The notes under the pieces were generated by a model. The model saw only the letters and a program-made list of their open reading frames with translations. It had not been told where the DNA came from and made no database searches. A stretch of 20,650 nt of DNA from Apostichopus parvimensis (Eukaryota; Echinodermata; Holothuroidea; Aspidochirotida; Stichopodidae), in assembly GCA_000934455.1 (NCBI GenBank), contig KN883639.1, forward strand, positions 32,993 through 53,642. The letters run 5' to 3'. Of this stretch, positions 1-9,848 are shown in pieces. Every line of letters starts with the position of its first letter. Positions within the stretch are counted from its first letter, which is position 1. A program made the position numbers and the translations under genes.

Positions 1-213
1 CTAGTCAATCACAAGTGGTCAGATGACGGTTGTGAAAGAGTTCAAGAGCAAAGAACTGCATCTCTCCGATTCTGAAAAGTCCGCTATTTGAAAGAGGAGC
101 CTCTTTGTTGTTTGTCATTTGGAACAAAAAAGCAAGCAAACCAGTGAACTAGTATAAACAAGTGTAATAAGTTTACTTTACCTGGTGGGGAAAGGGGAAG
201 ATGAGAGGAAAGT

Positions 214-225
214 GGGGGGGGGGGG
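214..225 (+). repeat. Poly-G run (12)
   Basis: Twelve consecutive G within a purine-rich stretch (181-230). One of many G or C homopolymers in the window. Confidence 0.9.
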
Positions 226-557
226 TCGGGAGCGTTTTTAGTGAATTCACTTAAGTATAGTAATTTGTTACTTGTAACTGTGAGGTAAAATTGACGTTAG
301 TGATTATCTTCTTGTACTTTTCTAGTAGAAAAGAGAGTTTGGCCTACGTATGCAACTTCTGATGAGGTTGGGTTACACTTGCTATGGCAATGTGACATAA
401 TTCTCTGTTTTAAACTGATTATAGCTTCAGTGCTTAATATTACACATCATTGATGACATTAATGTACAACATGCAACACTATTAGCTATTTGATGACAAC
501 TGACAAACATATTGGAATCACAACAATGTTAAGTATTCCCTCTTCCCCCTCCCTTCC

Positions 558-584
558 CCCTCCCTCCCTCCCTCCCTCCCTCCC
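558..584. repeat. (CCCT)n tract, seven C3 runs; G-quadruplex/i-motif potential
   Basis: Seven CCC runs separated by single T. The complementary strand is GGGA repeated, an ideal intramolecular G-quadruplex pattern; the shown strand could form an i-motif. The surrounding 541-560 is also C/T-rich. Confidence 0.9.
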
Positions 585-2319
585 AAACCATGCTGGTGAA
601 CCAGTTCGTTCTTAGGTGTGGGTACAGTTCAGGTGATTTCGATACAGCAAACAACATCCAAAGCCACAGCACTGTTGGGTTCAGTTGACAAGTTGACGGA
701 AAGTCTTCAGGCAATGTTATCTCCCTCTGTGGTTGTCAGTTTAGATTAGAGAAACTTTTGTCTACCTTAAGGCAAACCAGGACCTCTCTCTTTAAATGCA
801 GCCCACTGTAGCTTAGATGCCATCAAAACCAGAGGATTTGGCATGTCCCTGGCGAGTAAACACCAGGAGTGAAAATCTAATTGACATCTCCTCCTCAGTC
901 CATCAGTGATATGTTAGTTCAGTTTTCACTAGTACTTCAAGTGGGAGATCTTGAGGACCTCTTTTGTGATTGGTAACGGTCCTCATGTAGGTGGACTGTT
1001 TGTGCTTTGTAATCCATTCTTTTTCAAAAATCTGTCTTTTTTTCTCGATAGGACGGTAAGGAGTGTAAATTGTGTGGAGCACAACATTGGCCTGATAGTA
1101 TGTACAAAGTAGAAAGTTTAAAAGGAACAATGCAGATTGTATTGATTACTTGAATGCAGCCAAAGGTGCATTTGTGTTCATCAGCATGAATATTTAGATC
1201 AATTGAAGGGCTGCTTTTGGTACTTAATTCCTGGTCTGTGTGGCCTATACAAGCAGCTAGTAGACTTTCCTTGATCATAATAATGTGTGCAGTTTATAAT
1301 TTCCTAGGCTACTTTAGGCCTATTCACATGGGGGCAAATGTTAAAACTGGTTCAATGCACGGGGCATTGTGAAGATGGATCTATGATAGATTAGCTGTCA
1401 TGTTTACTACAAATGAAATAGATAAGACTCTATAGAAGTGGATTTGGAAGATTTGGATGCAAGGACGAGGAATAGGGACACGGCAGTATGTGTCATCCTA
1501 GTGGTCACGTTTGAGTCGACTGCCCAATACAAGATCAAATCCAAACTTGATGAGGTTTGGGCTGCACTAAAACTATAATATAAATAGTAGTAAGATGAGA
1601 TTCATTGGGAAGTTGGTTAGACATGTGTTTCTGTTACAATTACCTTTAAAGGGATCCAATAGCCAGTAACTTAACGATCTAAATGTTCTTTACTGTTTTT
1701 CACCAATTTGAATGATGATGGTTCTAGAGAGCTGCCTGTTATGAATACACATACATTTAGTATAAATTTTTCATATGGGTTATCTGAATGTGACGTTTCA
1801 GTCTGTTGAAACTAATCGAAAGTGTATTGTTACAGGCAAGGTGCCAGAGCATCAAACTATACGGAGTGCGATTCATTTGGTTGGATTTAGTTTCCCTATT
1901 TACATAAGTGGAACGAACCCTAGATACTGCTTTGACGCATGCGATGAGTCATATGCCAGGTCTAATACCTGAAAACAAATCCTTGAAAAAATGAGGGTAG
2001 AGAAAAAAACCCAGTGCGATATATATTTCCTGCTGATTGTTGCAGTCCAATAGCAATGACTGACAACAACAAACTATTTGTAGGCCCAGCTGTTGTAGGC
2101 CTGCGGCAAACCCAAGGCACTTACAAAATCCAAGGTGAGACAAAATGATAAATATTTATTAGCTTTCAGACATGTTGACAAAGTGGTTTGATTATTCGAG
2201 CGTTACCCCTTTCATATACTACGGTACAAGAACAGACACTTGGCAAGCAGGCAGCTTTAAAATGTAGAGAATGTTTTTGAACGACATGCTATATTAAAAT
2301 GGCCCATTCCATGCCCCCT

Positions 2320-2360
2320 CTTCCCTGTTTCTCCTCTCCTCCCCCTCGCCCCCTCCCCCC
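2320..2360. repeat. C/T-rich tract
   Basis: Almost pure pyrimidine, with several C4-C6 runs (CCCCCTCGCCCCCTCCCCCC at 2341-2360). The complementary strand has G-quadruplex potential. Confidence 0.85.
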
Positions 2361-2544
2361 AACTAAGTACCAATCTGCTCGTTTATGGATTTTTTTGTTT
2401 CTAAAAAGACCACAAGAACTCATTTGGCAGGTGCATTGCAATTAGAAACTGATTGCCAAAGAAATGGAATATTTAGTATAAATTTAAAATGAAATAAGTT
2501 GTTAGGTATTCAAAGCTCCATATCCCACTGATTTCTTGACAAGA

Positions 2545-2575
2545 GCTAATTTGCTAATAGCTAATTAGTGCTAAT
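2545..2575 (+). repeat. Four GCTAAT repeats in 31 bp
   Basis: GCTAAT occurs at 2545-2550, 2553-2558, 2560-2565 and 2570-2575, the third extended to GCTAATTAG. This may be an irregular short tandem repeat or a group of homeodomain-like TAAT cores. Confidence 0.5.
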
Positions 2576-2664
2576 GATACTGTGTAGTGGGAGGCAAACA
2601 AAAGCCATGTACAAGCAAACCATTGCAAACACCATCGATTGGCATTTTCGCTTTCTGTTCTCAG

Positions 2665-2693
2665 TTTACAACTTTAGGCTAAACCTTTTATTG
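2665..2693 (+). CDS. Possible 29-nt microexon (weak candidate)
   Basis: A pyrimidine-rich acceptor (CTTTCTGTTCTCAG ending 2664) and a donor GTAAGTAG at 2694 flank 29 nt. One frame is stop-free (YNFRLNLLL, skipping the first two bases); the other two contain TAG or TAA. The length is not a multiple of three, so inclusion would shift frame unless paired with other exons. The splice-site pair is good but could be chance in 20 kb of intron. No product is recognisable. Confidence 0.15.
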
Positions 2694-2957
2694 GTAAGTA
2701 GTTAGTTAGTTTAAAAAACAATAAATAGAGCTTTTATATCTTCAAGTCCAGTTGCGGTAACATCACCATAAAGTATGTTTTTATTGCACCATGGATTGTA
2801 TAAGATATTAAATCAGATTACACTTTAGAACAGGTCTATGAGAAAAATCTAATGCATTACTCGCATGATAATCTAAATGGCACTGCAGTTTAAAGGGCAT
2901 TTAATGTATTTATGTGCACTATGCTACTTTACAGACATTTGATGAGGAAGGGGTGGG

Positions 2958-3012
2958 GGATTAAGGTAGGGATGGGTGGATTAAGGAAGGGATGGGGGGG
3001 GGGAGGAGGGAA
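2958..3012 (+). repeat. Two-unit 20-bp minisatellite, G-rich
   Basis: GGATTAAGGTAGGGATGGGT (2958-2977) is repeated at 2978-2997 with two mismatches, then runs into poly-G (2994-3003) and GGAGG. It has many G3+ runs and quadruplex potential. Confidence 0.85.
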
Positions 3013-3069
3013 CATGCACAAAAAAATTAGCAAACGATTAAAACTTTGAGGATATTTTTAATCTGTTTT

Positions 3070-3097
3070 GTATAGATAGTATTGTATAGATAGTATT
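3070..3097 (+). repeat. Perfect 14-bp tandem duplication
   Basis: GTATAGATAGTATT occurs twice back to back without mismatch, so the duplication is recent. Confidence 0.9.
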
Positions 3098-3157
3098 AAG
3101 AAACATTGGTTCAGCACATTATGCAGGGCTGACATCCAAATTTGATGAAACCAATTA

Positions 3158-3171
3158 TTTTTTTTTTTTAC
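3158..3171 (+). repeat. Poly-T tract
   Basis: A run of T at about 3158-3171. I looked for a flanking target-site duplication and saw none. Confidence 0.8.
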
Positions 3172-4454
3172 TTTGGGAATGTTAACATTGGGAAGTAAGA
3201 GAGAAAGCAGGCGAGGACCTCAGAATGGGTCAGTAGTTTTGCAGTGCTACCTGTTGACAAACTTTGTAGGCTCTGTAGATTGGGGATGTGACTAAACCCT
3301 AGGTGTGCCATTTTGTAGTGGAGACAGGTCAGTGTAGTTGTTCACAAATACTCAAACCAATAAATGTTAGGGGTAAAGATTTTATTTTACTGAATAAATG
3401 CTTGAATCTGGTCTTGAAAATAAAGTGGATACCATGAGGTTAATGCTTTGTTGAATTACTGTGTGTGGGTTCCTTATTTTTTTTGGTTTGAAAAACTTGA
3501 ACAAAGTCGATGCAAACGATGATGATGAAGGCCTTTTGTAGCCTGTAGGGAACAATATATATATTCCACAAAGTGAAAACACAGAATATAACTGATAAGG
3601 TGCATCCCAGACTGATTTGTGAAATCCTGCAGTTTGTGTAGACAACCACAGGGACACTTTTGCTTCCAGGCAAGATTCCAAGTGGTTAAGGGTTTGTTTG
3701 GTACAGTGCCAACAATTTCAGGATATCCCACTTGTTAGGTGAAACTTCCAAGTGGATTCCAGGTTTGTTTTTCACAAGCTGGTATGTTGTTGTTGGTAGA
3801 TAGGGAGGGTACTCTGCAATGGTGCAATCACTATCAAACCTGCCTGCATTATTGCTGTTAGTTTCATTAGGAGAGAGAAAGAGAGAGACCTGGGAAATGA
3901 AAGTATTGTGTGGATTGTTATTTCCTCTCTAGAATCTGAAGAGCATAGTTCGTTTGATGTTAAACAAATGATGTTTACGATGATAATGTTGGTACCATGA
4001 AATGATGGGATGGAGTAAAGCATACAACAAAAAGACTTGGCAGTTTTGTGTGACAGGCTCGCATTGATATATTGATACTTAACCATTGGTATCGACCAAG
4101 TTTTGTTGACATTTGAGAAAATGCTTTCATATCAATCTGATTTTGTGATAGGAGTGTGTGAGTACTGTACCATAATCAAATATATATTTAGTATATCAAC
4201 TCCTTTACCGACTAAATTAAGTTACTCAACTTTTCATGATGCTGAACTCCACCCATATCTTCAGGGTTGTGGTATGCTAGAGAAAGGGAGAATATGTCAT
4301 GGATGATGGCATGAAAGAAGGTTTTGCACTCCCTTGTGAGTTGTGACTTGAACATGTCAATAATTTCAAACTCCTATCTTCCTGTTTTCTGTTGTTCCAA
4401 TCAATAGTTTCTTATCAAGTCAGCCTGCATATCTGTGAAAGACTGATGTCACTC

Positions 4455-4479
4455 ATATATATATATATATATATATATA
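4455..4479. repeat. (AT)12 microsatellite
   Basis: Uninterrupted AT dinucleotides, followed by AAGATATATT. Confidence 0.95.
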
Positions 4480-4813
4480 AAGATATATTTTCATGATGAA
4501 GATTACTGACTGCCTGGCACATGTTTTCCTTTACTCTCCTTAATTAAAACCAGTACTGCATCCCCAACAGTCAATCAATGATAGGCGAGTTTATCCTGCT
4601 CAACTGTGGAAGCCACCACGTGTTTCTGTCGCTGAGAGAGCTATTGTAGCTTGGGCTGTAACAGTCCTATTACAGTATCTACTGATATAGAGCTTAATGC
4701 AAAGGTTTGCTGAGATAGCATGCATGCATTTATAGTGTCCCTGTTAATTGAGTAATGCATCACTCCTGCAGATAATGCAGCATTTTTAAACACTGTACAG
4801 AATGTGGGGCTTT

Positions 4814-4895
4814 GATGTTATCACAAACTTTTTTTTTTTTCCATCTCTTTTATTGACTCATTTGACATTTATACAAATAGATGTTATCACAAACT
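4814..4895 (-). mobile_element. Miniature retroposed insertion with 16-bp target-site duplication
   Basis: GATGTTATCACAAACT occurs identically at 4814-4829 and 4880-4895 and brackets a 50-bp insert (4830-4879). On the + strand the insert begins with 11 T. Read on the minus strand it is a short unique stretch, then an AATAAA poly(A) signal, then AGAGATGG, then an A tail. This is the signature of target-primed reverse transcription of a polyadenylated RNA, severely 5'-truncated (about 39 nt of non-tail sequence). The source could be an mRNA 3' end or the 3' end of a poly(A)-tailed LINE; the remnant is too short to tell. The perfect duplication suggests a fairly recent event. Confidence 0.7.
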
Positions 4896-5336
4896 GCTTT
4901 TCTTGTGAACCGTCCCTTTCAGAAAGGACCAATTTCTAATGATGTAGCTTTTATGATTCCAGCTGTATTGAATGAATGTGTAAGGAGGTGTGATGGAAGT
5001 GCCCCCTCCCCCTCACCCCCCCCCAAAATTGGGGGAAACCTATGGTTTCACTCTTTAATAAAATCTCAACTTAATTCAGATTCCTGGTTGACCAACTTAC
5101 ATACTGTTGTTCTATATAAAAAATGTGTGTATGTAAATATGTCAAATTTGCTGAACAGTGATGAAAATGAACTTCCTGGAGGTTCTCTCACTCTATATAG
5201 TATACATAAACACATTTATAATGGAGGATGTCCCAGTGAAGAAAATGCTTTGAATTTGGTAGAAAAATCACGATTATTCAAGTTTCATCATGATAACAAG
5301 ACCAGCATTCGTCTATTCAGCAGATTTCCGGGCTAA
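4881..5336 (+). CDS. Unrecognised 151-codon open frame, probably not a gene
   Basis: This is the longest Met-initiated open frame in the window. It is preceded immediately by an in-frame TAG (4878-4880) and ends in TAA. The predicted product has a low-complexity Ser/Pro stretch (residues about 40-48) encoded by a C-rich simple repeat, and no signal peptide, membrane segment or family motif that I can recognise. Its ATG lies in the downstream copy of a 16-bp target-site duplication, so the present start context was reshaped by a recent insertion. No promoter or splice signals clearly accompany it. Chance openness in AT-rich DNA is the simplest reading; a fragment of an old coding element or an unrecognised exon is the alternative. 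Confidence 0.13.
   Translation: MLSQTAFLVNRPFQKGPISNDVAFMIPAVLNECVRRCDGSAPSPSPPPKIGGNLWFHSLIKSQLNSDSWLTNLHTVVLYKKCVYVNMSNLLNSDENELPGGSLTLYSIHKHIYNGGCPSEENALNLVEKSRLFKFHHDNKTSIRLFSRFPG
5002..5024. repeat. C-rich simple repeat
   Basis: Three C runs of 5, 5 and 9, separated by T and TCA. It encodes the Ser/Pro stretch of the 4881-5336 open frame, which weakens the case for that frame being a gene. Confidence 0.9.
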
Positions 5337-5359
5337 ACTGCCAGACTCAATTGTCTGAC

Positions 5360-5386
5360 GTTAAAGTTAAAGTTGAAGTTAAAGTT
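5360..5386 (+). repeat. (GTTAAA)n hexamer array
   Basis: Units GTTAAA, GTTAAA, GTTGAA, GTTAAA, then GTT. AAGTTAAAGAAC recurs near 5496, so the stretch 5355-5535 may be a decayed mobile-element end, but no boundaries or TSD are visible. Confidence 0.85.
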
Positions 5387-6438
5387 CCCTCTTGTTTTTT
5401 GCTTGACGAAGAGGATGTAGGTAAATCAGCCTTTGTTTTCTCATCAAGAGATATGTCTTGGCACTGGCCCAAGTATCTTTAATACCTTTTGTTTAAGTTA
5501 AAGAACTTGCACGAGCTGACCTGGTTGCGATCAAAAAGCGTGTTTATGAAAATAGTTGAACAACATTTTTGTGAGAAGTATCTGACAGTAAAATGTTTTT
5601 ATGCAGAATGTTTTATACTGTGTGTTTTATACTGTATGTAGTATGTACATCATGTTGTGTAACTTTGGTTGAATATATTCAATCCACACAGTCAGTAATA
5701 ATTGCTTAACATAGTCTCGAAAAGAAATTACATTCATGCAGAAATTTGCTGCAGGAGCAGGTGCAGTAGTTAACGTACCACACACTCTAACATGTGGTGG
5801 TCTATATACCGTACAGTAAATATAACATGTAGTACTGTTGCTATACTAAGCACATGACAATCCATGTCACATGATTGGTTGTATGCGCCGCCAGCCAGTA
5901 TCAAATTGTAGTTAAGAACATAGCAGCCACTCTATCGACAAAGGATTGCTATACATGAATGCGCTGAATGAATGTGCTGCAAACTCTACACACCCTAGGT
6001 GTCTTAATGGACAAGGTTAATGGTTAGGTATTCAATTGTCAATCAGGGTTTTGTACGTGGTAGGCATGAATGGGACAGAGCTTAGTGGAAAAATGTCTGT
6101 AAATGAAAACTCATCTTATATTGATCTAAACTATGGTCTTTACTCTTTAATCTACAGTCTAACCTTATTGTGGATTCTACCTGTTGTTAAATTCCAATGT
6201 GCTTGTTTGCAATAACATAGCTTTCAACATCCAGTTATAATTTAGGGAGTGGGTTTATCTGAAGATGCAGTGATGACATGCATTTTGCACAAATATTATG
6301 TGCATTTGACATTTGTACATTTATACTGTGTTGAGTAGTGTCAGTACTGTGACACAAAGCTACTGTACATGCATGCCTAGGCTAGTGTCCTTGTACACTT
6401 ATTAAATTTTAGTCATTTTTCCATATTTGAAAGCTCAT

Positions 6439-6473
6439 TAATTACTATAATTAGGTAATTACTGAGATAATTA
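6439..6473. promoter_or_regulatory. Cluster of four TAATTA homeodomain cores
   Basis: TAATTA occurs at 6439-6444, 6448-6453, 6456-6461 and 6468-6473, four in 35 bp. TAATTA is the core palindrome bound by Antp-class and paired-class homeodomains. The tight clustering at 8-12 bp spacing, close to one DNA helical turn, suggests a homotypic site array. AT-rich background raises the chance rate, so this is only a candidate. Confidence 0.35.
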
Positions 6474-8023
6474 GAAAAGCCATGCATCTTCCAGTTCGGA
6501 CATCATTCAGTGAAAATGTTACCCAAGATCCTCCAAACCTGTTAGGATAGAGGAGAGCATATATATTACACTGCTTTACATTTACATACTGTATTGGCAT
6601 TTATATTGAGCCTTTGGCTGATCATGTAAATGAGTGAGATTAAGAAACAATCTCCCATTCATGGCTCTGCTGAGGTTCCCTTTTCCTGCTGGGCCTCAGA
6701 AGCTTAAAAGTTTACATCTAGGGTGAAGATTGAGTTAATTGACCTCGCTAATAATAGTAATACACAGGATACAGGAATTACAGAATCCACTTGCCACTGC
6801 CCTTTGAGCCGCAAGTGGAGTGTACCTCGTGTTTCTTTGTGATTGTCTTTGTGCTCGACTCGAAGTCGAAGAGGAGTGGTTACTAGTAGGTTTGATCTAA
6901 GAGCTGTCATGAATGAAGATAAGAACACTCCATATGTATCATAAAGTGGGAATAAATGATGGCATATATACTGCATCATGGGCATTACTTTTAATTAGAT
7001 GCAACAACCATAGCACATAGATCTGATAGCAGATCCTATGGTATCTCTCTGAAATAGGGAAGCAATCTTACTATGAAGGTTTTTGAAGAATGAACTCAAA
7101 ATATGTGTATATACTACTTTGTATATCGGACTGCTTACCTAATAGAAGTAGTAGGTCTGCAGTAGGTACATAATTTATCCAGTGTAAATGTTTTTATGCG
7201 CAGGTTTTAAAGTGGTGATAAATGTAGCCTGTTTTAGATTCTTATATTGTGGGGACAGAAACTGGCTTTTACAGATTACTGTAGGTAAGACATTATATAA
7301 ACAGTAGTTTCAATTCTCTTTTGGTCTTTGCACATGGTTTTTAAGGAGAGTTTATCTTGTCAAAAACAGTTGGTTTCTCTTAACCAAAAATAACCCGTCA
7401 GACTGATTCTGGACTACCACTTACTGTAAGATTTTAAGTTTTCACTTAAAATTTAAATAAATACATAGATCCCAGATGGTTCCATGAATGACATTTGGTA
7501 TTTTATTATTATTACACAATGTAGAAATGCTCATAGTAGAGTTGAATAACTCTGGAGCTTGTTTTGAGATATATTTATTTCGTTATGTATGCATCTGGCA
7601 ACAGCAGGGTCGTCCTACAAATTTGTTGATACCTTTGACAAGTAGGAACACCCAGTCTGTTCATAGCTCAAAGTGTCATATTAAAGTCACACTTGGTATG
7701 ATGAGTTGGCAAGAGACTTCTCCATAGCTTCATGATCATGTTCCATAATCAGAGGGTACCTTACATGTATTCTATTTCCCCTCATAATATGAAAATGGAA
7801 TTTGATGGCTGACAACAGTCGGCAAAACTTTATTCTTTTATTAACCTGTGTGTTTGTGTCATCCTCAAGTTTCACATCACGAGCACTGACAGGCCACCAT
7901 CAACAAGACTTGTTTGTGTTACCAGAGATAAAATGTGATGGTTAGTTTTTTTGTAGTGGAAAATGTACAGGTTATCCAATTTCCCTGCTGTGACTATTTA
8001 AGAGGCTAGATATACATGTCAAA

Positions 8024-8033
8024 CCCCCCCCCC
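8024..8033 (+). repeat. Poly-C run (10)
   Basis: Ten consecutive C followed by TTCCCCTGCC. Confidence 0.9.
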
Positions 8034-8060
8034 TTCCCCTGCCTTATGTTTTATTTATTT

Positions 8061-8085
8061 GTGTGTGTGTGTATGTGTGTGTTTG
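8061..8085 (+). repeat. Imperfect (GT)n microsatellite
   Basis: GT dinucleotides interrupted once by GTAT and degrading to GTTTGTG. Confidence 0.95.
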
Positions 8086-8202
8086 TGCAAAGTTGTTATA
8101 CACATAATTCCTACTGTACTGAACTGAAATTGGACCAGGTAAAATAGCAAGGTAGGGCATAGATATCTACACAGTACCTATTGTGTACATATTATGCTCT
8201 TT

Positions 8203-8238
8203 GTCTCTATATATTATACGTGTATAATATATAGAGAC
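8203..8238. repeat. Near-perfect palindrome, 17-bp arms with 2-nt centre
   Basis: GTCTCTATATATTATAC is followed by GT and then by its exact reverse complement, ending at 8238. The arms are flawless. The structure could extrude as a cruciform or fold as a tight RNA hairpin. A related structure (8371-8390) lies about 170 bp downstream in a diverged copy of the same unit, which argues for a foldback or MITE-like repeat and not a lone chance palindrome. The loop is too small for an ordinary microRNA precursor. Confidence 0.85.
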
Positions 8239-8370
8239 CTGCATGACACTGTATACAGTACATCCAAATGCTGTTGTGTCTATATGTATAGCATACATTT
8301 ATATTGTTATGAACCAAGTCTATGAGTCCATATAGCAGTTTATAATACTATATATTATGCTCAGGGTTAT

Positions 8371-8390
8371 GTCTCTATGTGTATAGAGAC
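8371..8390. repeat. Second, shorter copy of the GTCTCTAT palindrome
   Basis: GTCTCTAT, GTGT, ATAGAGAC: 8-bp perfect arms with the same outer sequence as the 36-bp palindrome. Both copies are preceded by ATATTATGCTC (8190-8200 and 8351-8361) and followed further on by GTTATGAAC (near 8307 and 8407). This gives a diverged tandem duplication with the order ATATTATGCTC, palindrome, GTTATGAAC. Confidence 0.75.
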
Positions 8391-9136
8391 CACACTATAT
8401 TTAGTGTTATGAACTCTATAGAAGTCTACACAGAGTAGAAGCAGCTTGTATTAAATTGTGTGACTGATGGAATTTAGTCAATATCATTGCTATGGACATG
8501 TTGATACTTGCATAAATTGTATAATTTCTGAAGACACTCTACAAGTTTTTATGTATTTACAGTTTCAGTTGGTTATTCATGTAACAGGCCTGGCAGGGGC
8601 TTATATTTTTAAAGTGTGGATAAAAGCCAGACCAATGGCTGTCATAATGTTTACCGTAGGAGAGATCTCATTAAGACCTCATAGCAGCTGTGGGGAATCT
8701 GGGAAAAGATCTATAAATAGAATGGAAAGTCTTTGTCTGACACTGATAGTAACACCGAGGCTGTAGTATGCTAATGTAGTTACGTGATTCACATATATGT
8801 ATACACAAATTTACAAGCTCAACTGTCTAAAAATGTTACAAATGGACTTATTTTTAAAATGTCTGCCACTTTTAAAGGTCATCAGTATGCATACATTTGC
8901 TAGATAGTGAAATAAATAAATGATAATGCTGAAATATGCATTTTAAATATAAACAAACCAGCTGTTCTCTGTCACTCTACAAACATTCTTCTTATAGATC
9001 CTGGATGTAAATATTTGTCAAATGTGACATTTTTTAGACTGTCATACTTTAGTAACCTGTCTCCATTTTAGTCGTATGTTTGTACTGTGTTTTCAATCTT
9101 GGTTATTAAAAACGTGCAGCTTTGTACTTCGAACAG

Positions 9137-9149
9137 CCGTTTAACGGCA
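9137..9149. repeat. Short palindrome GCCGTTTAACGGC
   Basis: Six-bp arms GCCGTT/AACGGC around one T. It contains two CpGs in an otherwise CpG-poor stretch and could be a symmetric protein-binding site. Confidence 0.5.
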
Positions 9150-9732
9150 TATTTAGTAATTTACAATGCAATTTAAATTGGATACACTTGCATAAAAGTC
9201 CGCTCATATGTTGGAAGTAAATTAAGTGGATATGGTCTTTGTCATTTCAGGCTATCAAAATGCTGGTTCAATAGTTGATATCATTGAAAGCCGGGTTAGA
9301 CTTTATGAAAAAAACTTATATATGACCTGTAAAAGTGCATAGTAAAAGGGCATAATATTCTGCGTTCAGTTAGATAATAATGTTTGTTACTGAGATGATA
9401 TGAATGATTTGGTAAAAAATACTGCCAACCTTTAATATCATCGGATAACAGTCTTGTTATCAAATTATCAATCATATGACAAATGGTTGCTATGGTAATA
9501 GCTCTGCAAGTATGTACAGACAAGCTGTAAACTAACTGACACATAGATTTAATATATATGGTATGTGCAAACATTGATCTGATTCCTTCGGTTATTAATT
9601 TCAAGGGTTAACAACCTCGGAGGCTCATTTCCGTCGTGCGCATCACTCACCATATCTGTAGCATTTATTTAAGAGAGACCTGTCGGTTGATATAGTAATG
9701 ATCTTTCATAATATAAAATGTATTCGTTATTT

Positions 9733-9775
9733 TGCTTAATATTTTTTATTTTTCTTCTTTATCTTGTCTCCATAG
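9733..9775 (+). other. Branch point, polypyrimidine tract and 3' splice site
   Basis: TGCTTAAT at 9733-9740 fits a metazoan branch-point sequence, with its adenine about 37 nt before the exon. It is followed by an almost unbroken T/C-rich tract and the acceptor CATAG ending at 9775. This is the strongest acceptor-donor combination I found in the window. It sets the 5' boundary of the exon at 9776. Confidence 0.72.
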
Positions 9776-9841
9776 AAACAAATGAAGAGATACACAAATG
9801 GAATATCGTCCAGCAGAGGAGCAAAAGTTGTTAGGATTAAG
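9776..9841 (+). CDS. Internal 66-nt coding exon (22 codons) of an unidentified spliced gene
   Basis: Seen: the segment is bounded by a strong 3' splice site (long T/C tract ending TTGTCTCCATAG) and a consensus 5' splice site (AAG|GTAAGT). The first frame is open throughout, beginning KQMKRYTNG and ending AKVVRIK. The other two frames meet TGA or TAG. The length is exactly 22 codons and the phase is 0 at both ends, so the exon could be skipped or included without a frameshift. The peptide is basic (Lys/Arg at both ends, serine-rich middle), with no cysteine, no hydrophobic segment and no domain I recognise. Inference: it is one exon, perhaps a cassette exon, of a large intron-rich + strand gene. 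Inclusion would add a basic linker containing a possible phosphorylatable SSSR stretch. The parent gene cannot be named from 22 residues. The splice signals and matching frame make an exon likely; a cryptic exon remains possible. Confidence 0.75.
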
Positions 9842-9848
9842 GTAAGTT
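9842..9848 (+). other. 5' splice site GTAAGTT
   Basis: AAG|GTAAGTT matches the metazoan U1 consensus at almost every position. It directly follows the only open frame of the upstream 66-nt segment, and defines the start of an intron reaching at least 10.8 kb to the window edge if no further exon is present. Confidence 0.75.

Larger units (their letters stand above)
1..2664. other. Non-coding, presumed intron
   Basis: AT-rich DNA with stops in all frames at short intervals. Apart from the poly-G, CCCT, C/T and GCTAAT repeats listed separately, I see no exon with paired splice sites, no RNA gene and no transposon protein fragment. Confidence 0.5.
2700..4813. other. Non-coding, presumed intron
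   Basis: Holds the G-rich minisatellite, the 14-bp duplication, poly-T and (AT)n. TTCCAAGTGG followed by GGTTTGTTT occurs twice 70 bp apart (3676 and 3746), a weak local duplication. Overlapping minus-strand frames at 3382-3731 are short and have no recognisable features. Confidence 0.5.
5340..9732. other. Non-coding, presumed intron upstream of the exon
   Basis: Contains the GTTAAA array, the TAATTA cluster, the palindrome pair and the GT repeat. The remaining sequence shows frequent stops and no convincing paired splice sites. Confidence 0.5.

Noticed and set aside
529-714. 61-codon minus-strand frame with Gly/Arg/Glu repeats
   Set aside because: It is a translation of the CCCT simple repeat.
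8203-8238. Palindrome as a microRNA precursor
   Set aside because: The 2-nt loop and 17-bp stem are too small for a normal Drosha/Dicer substrate, and the wider flanks pair poorly.
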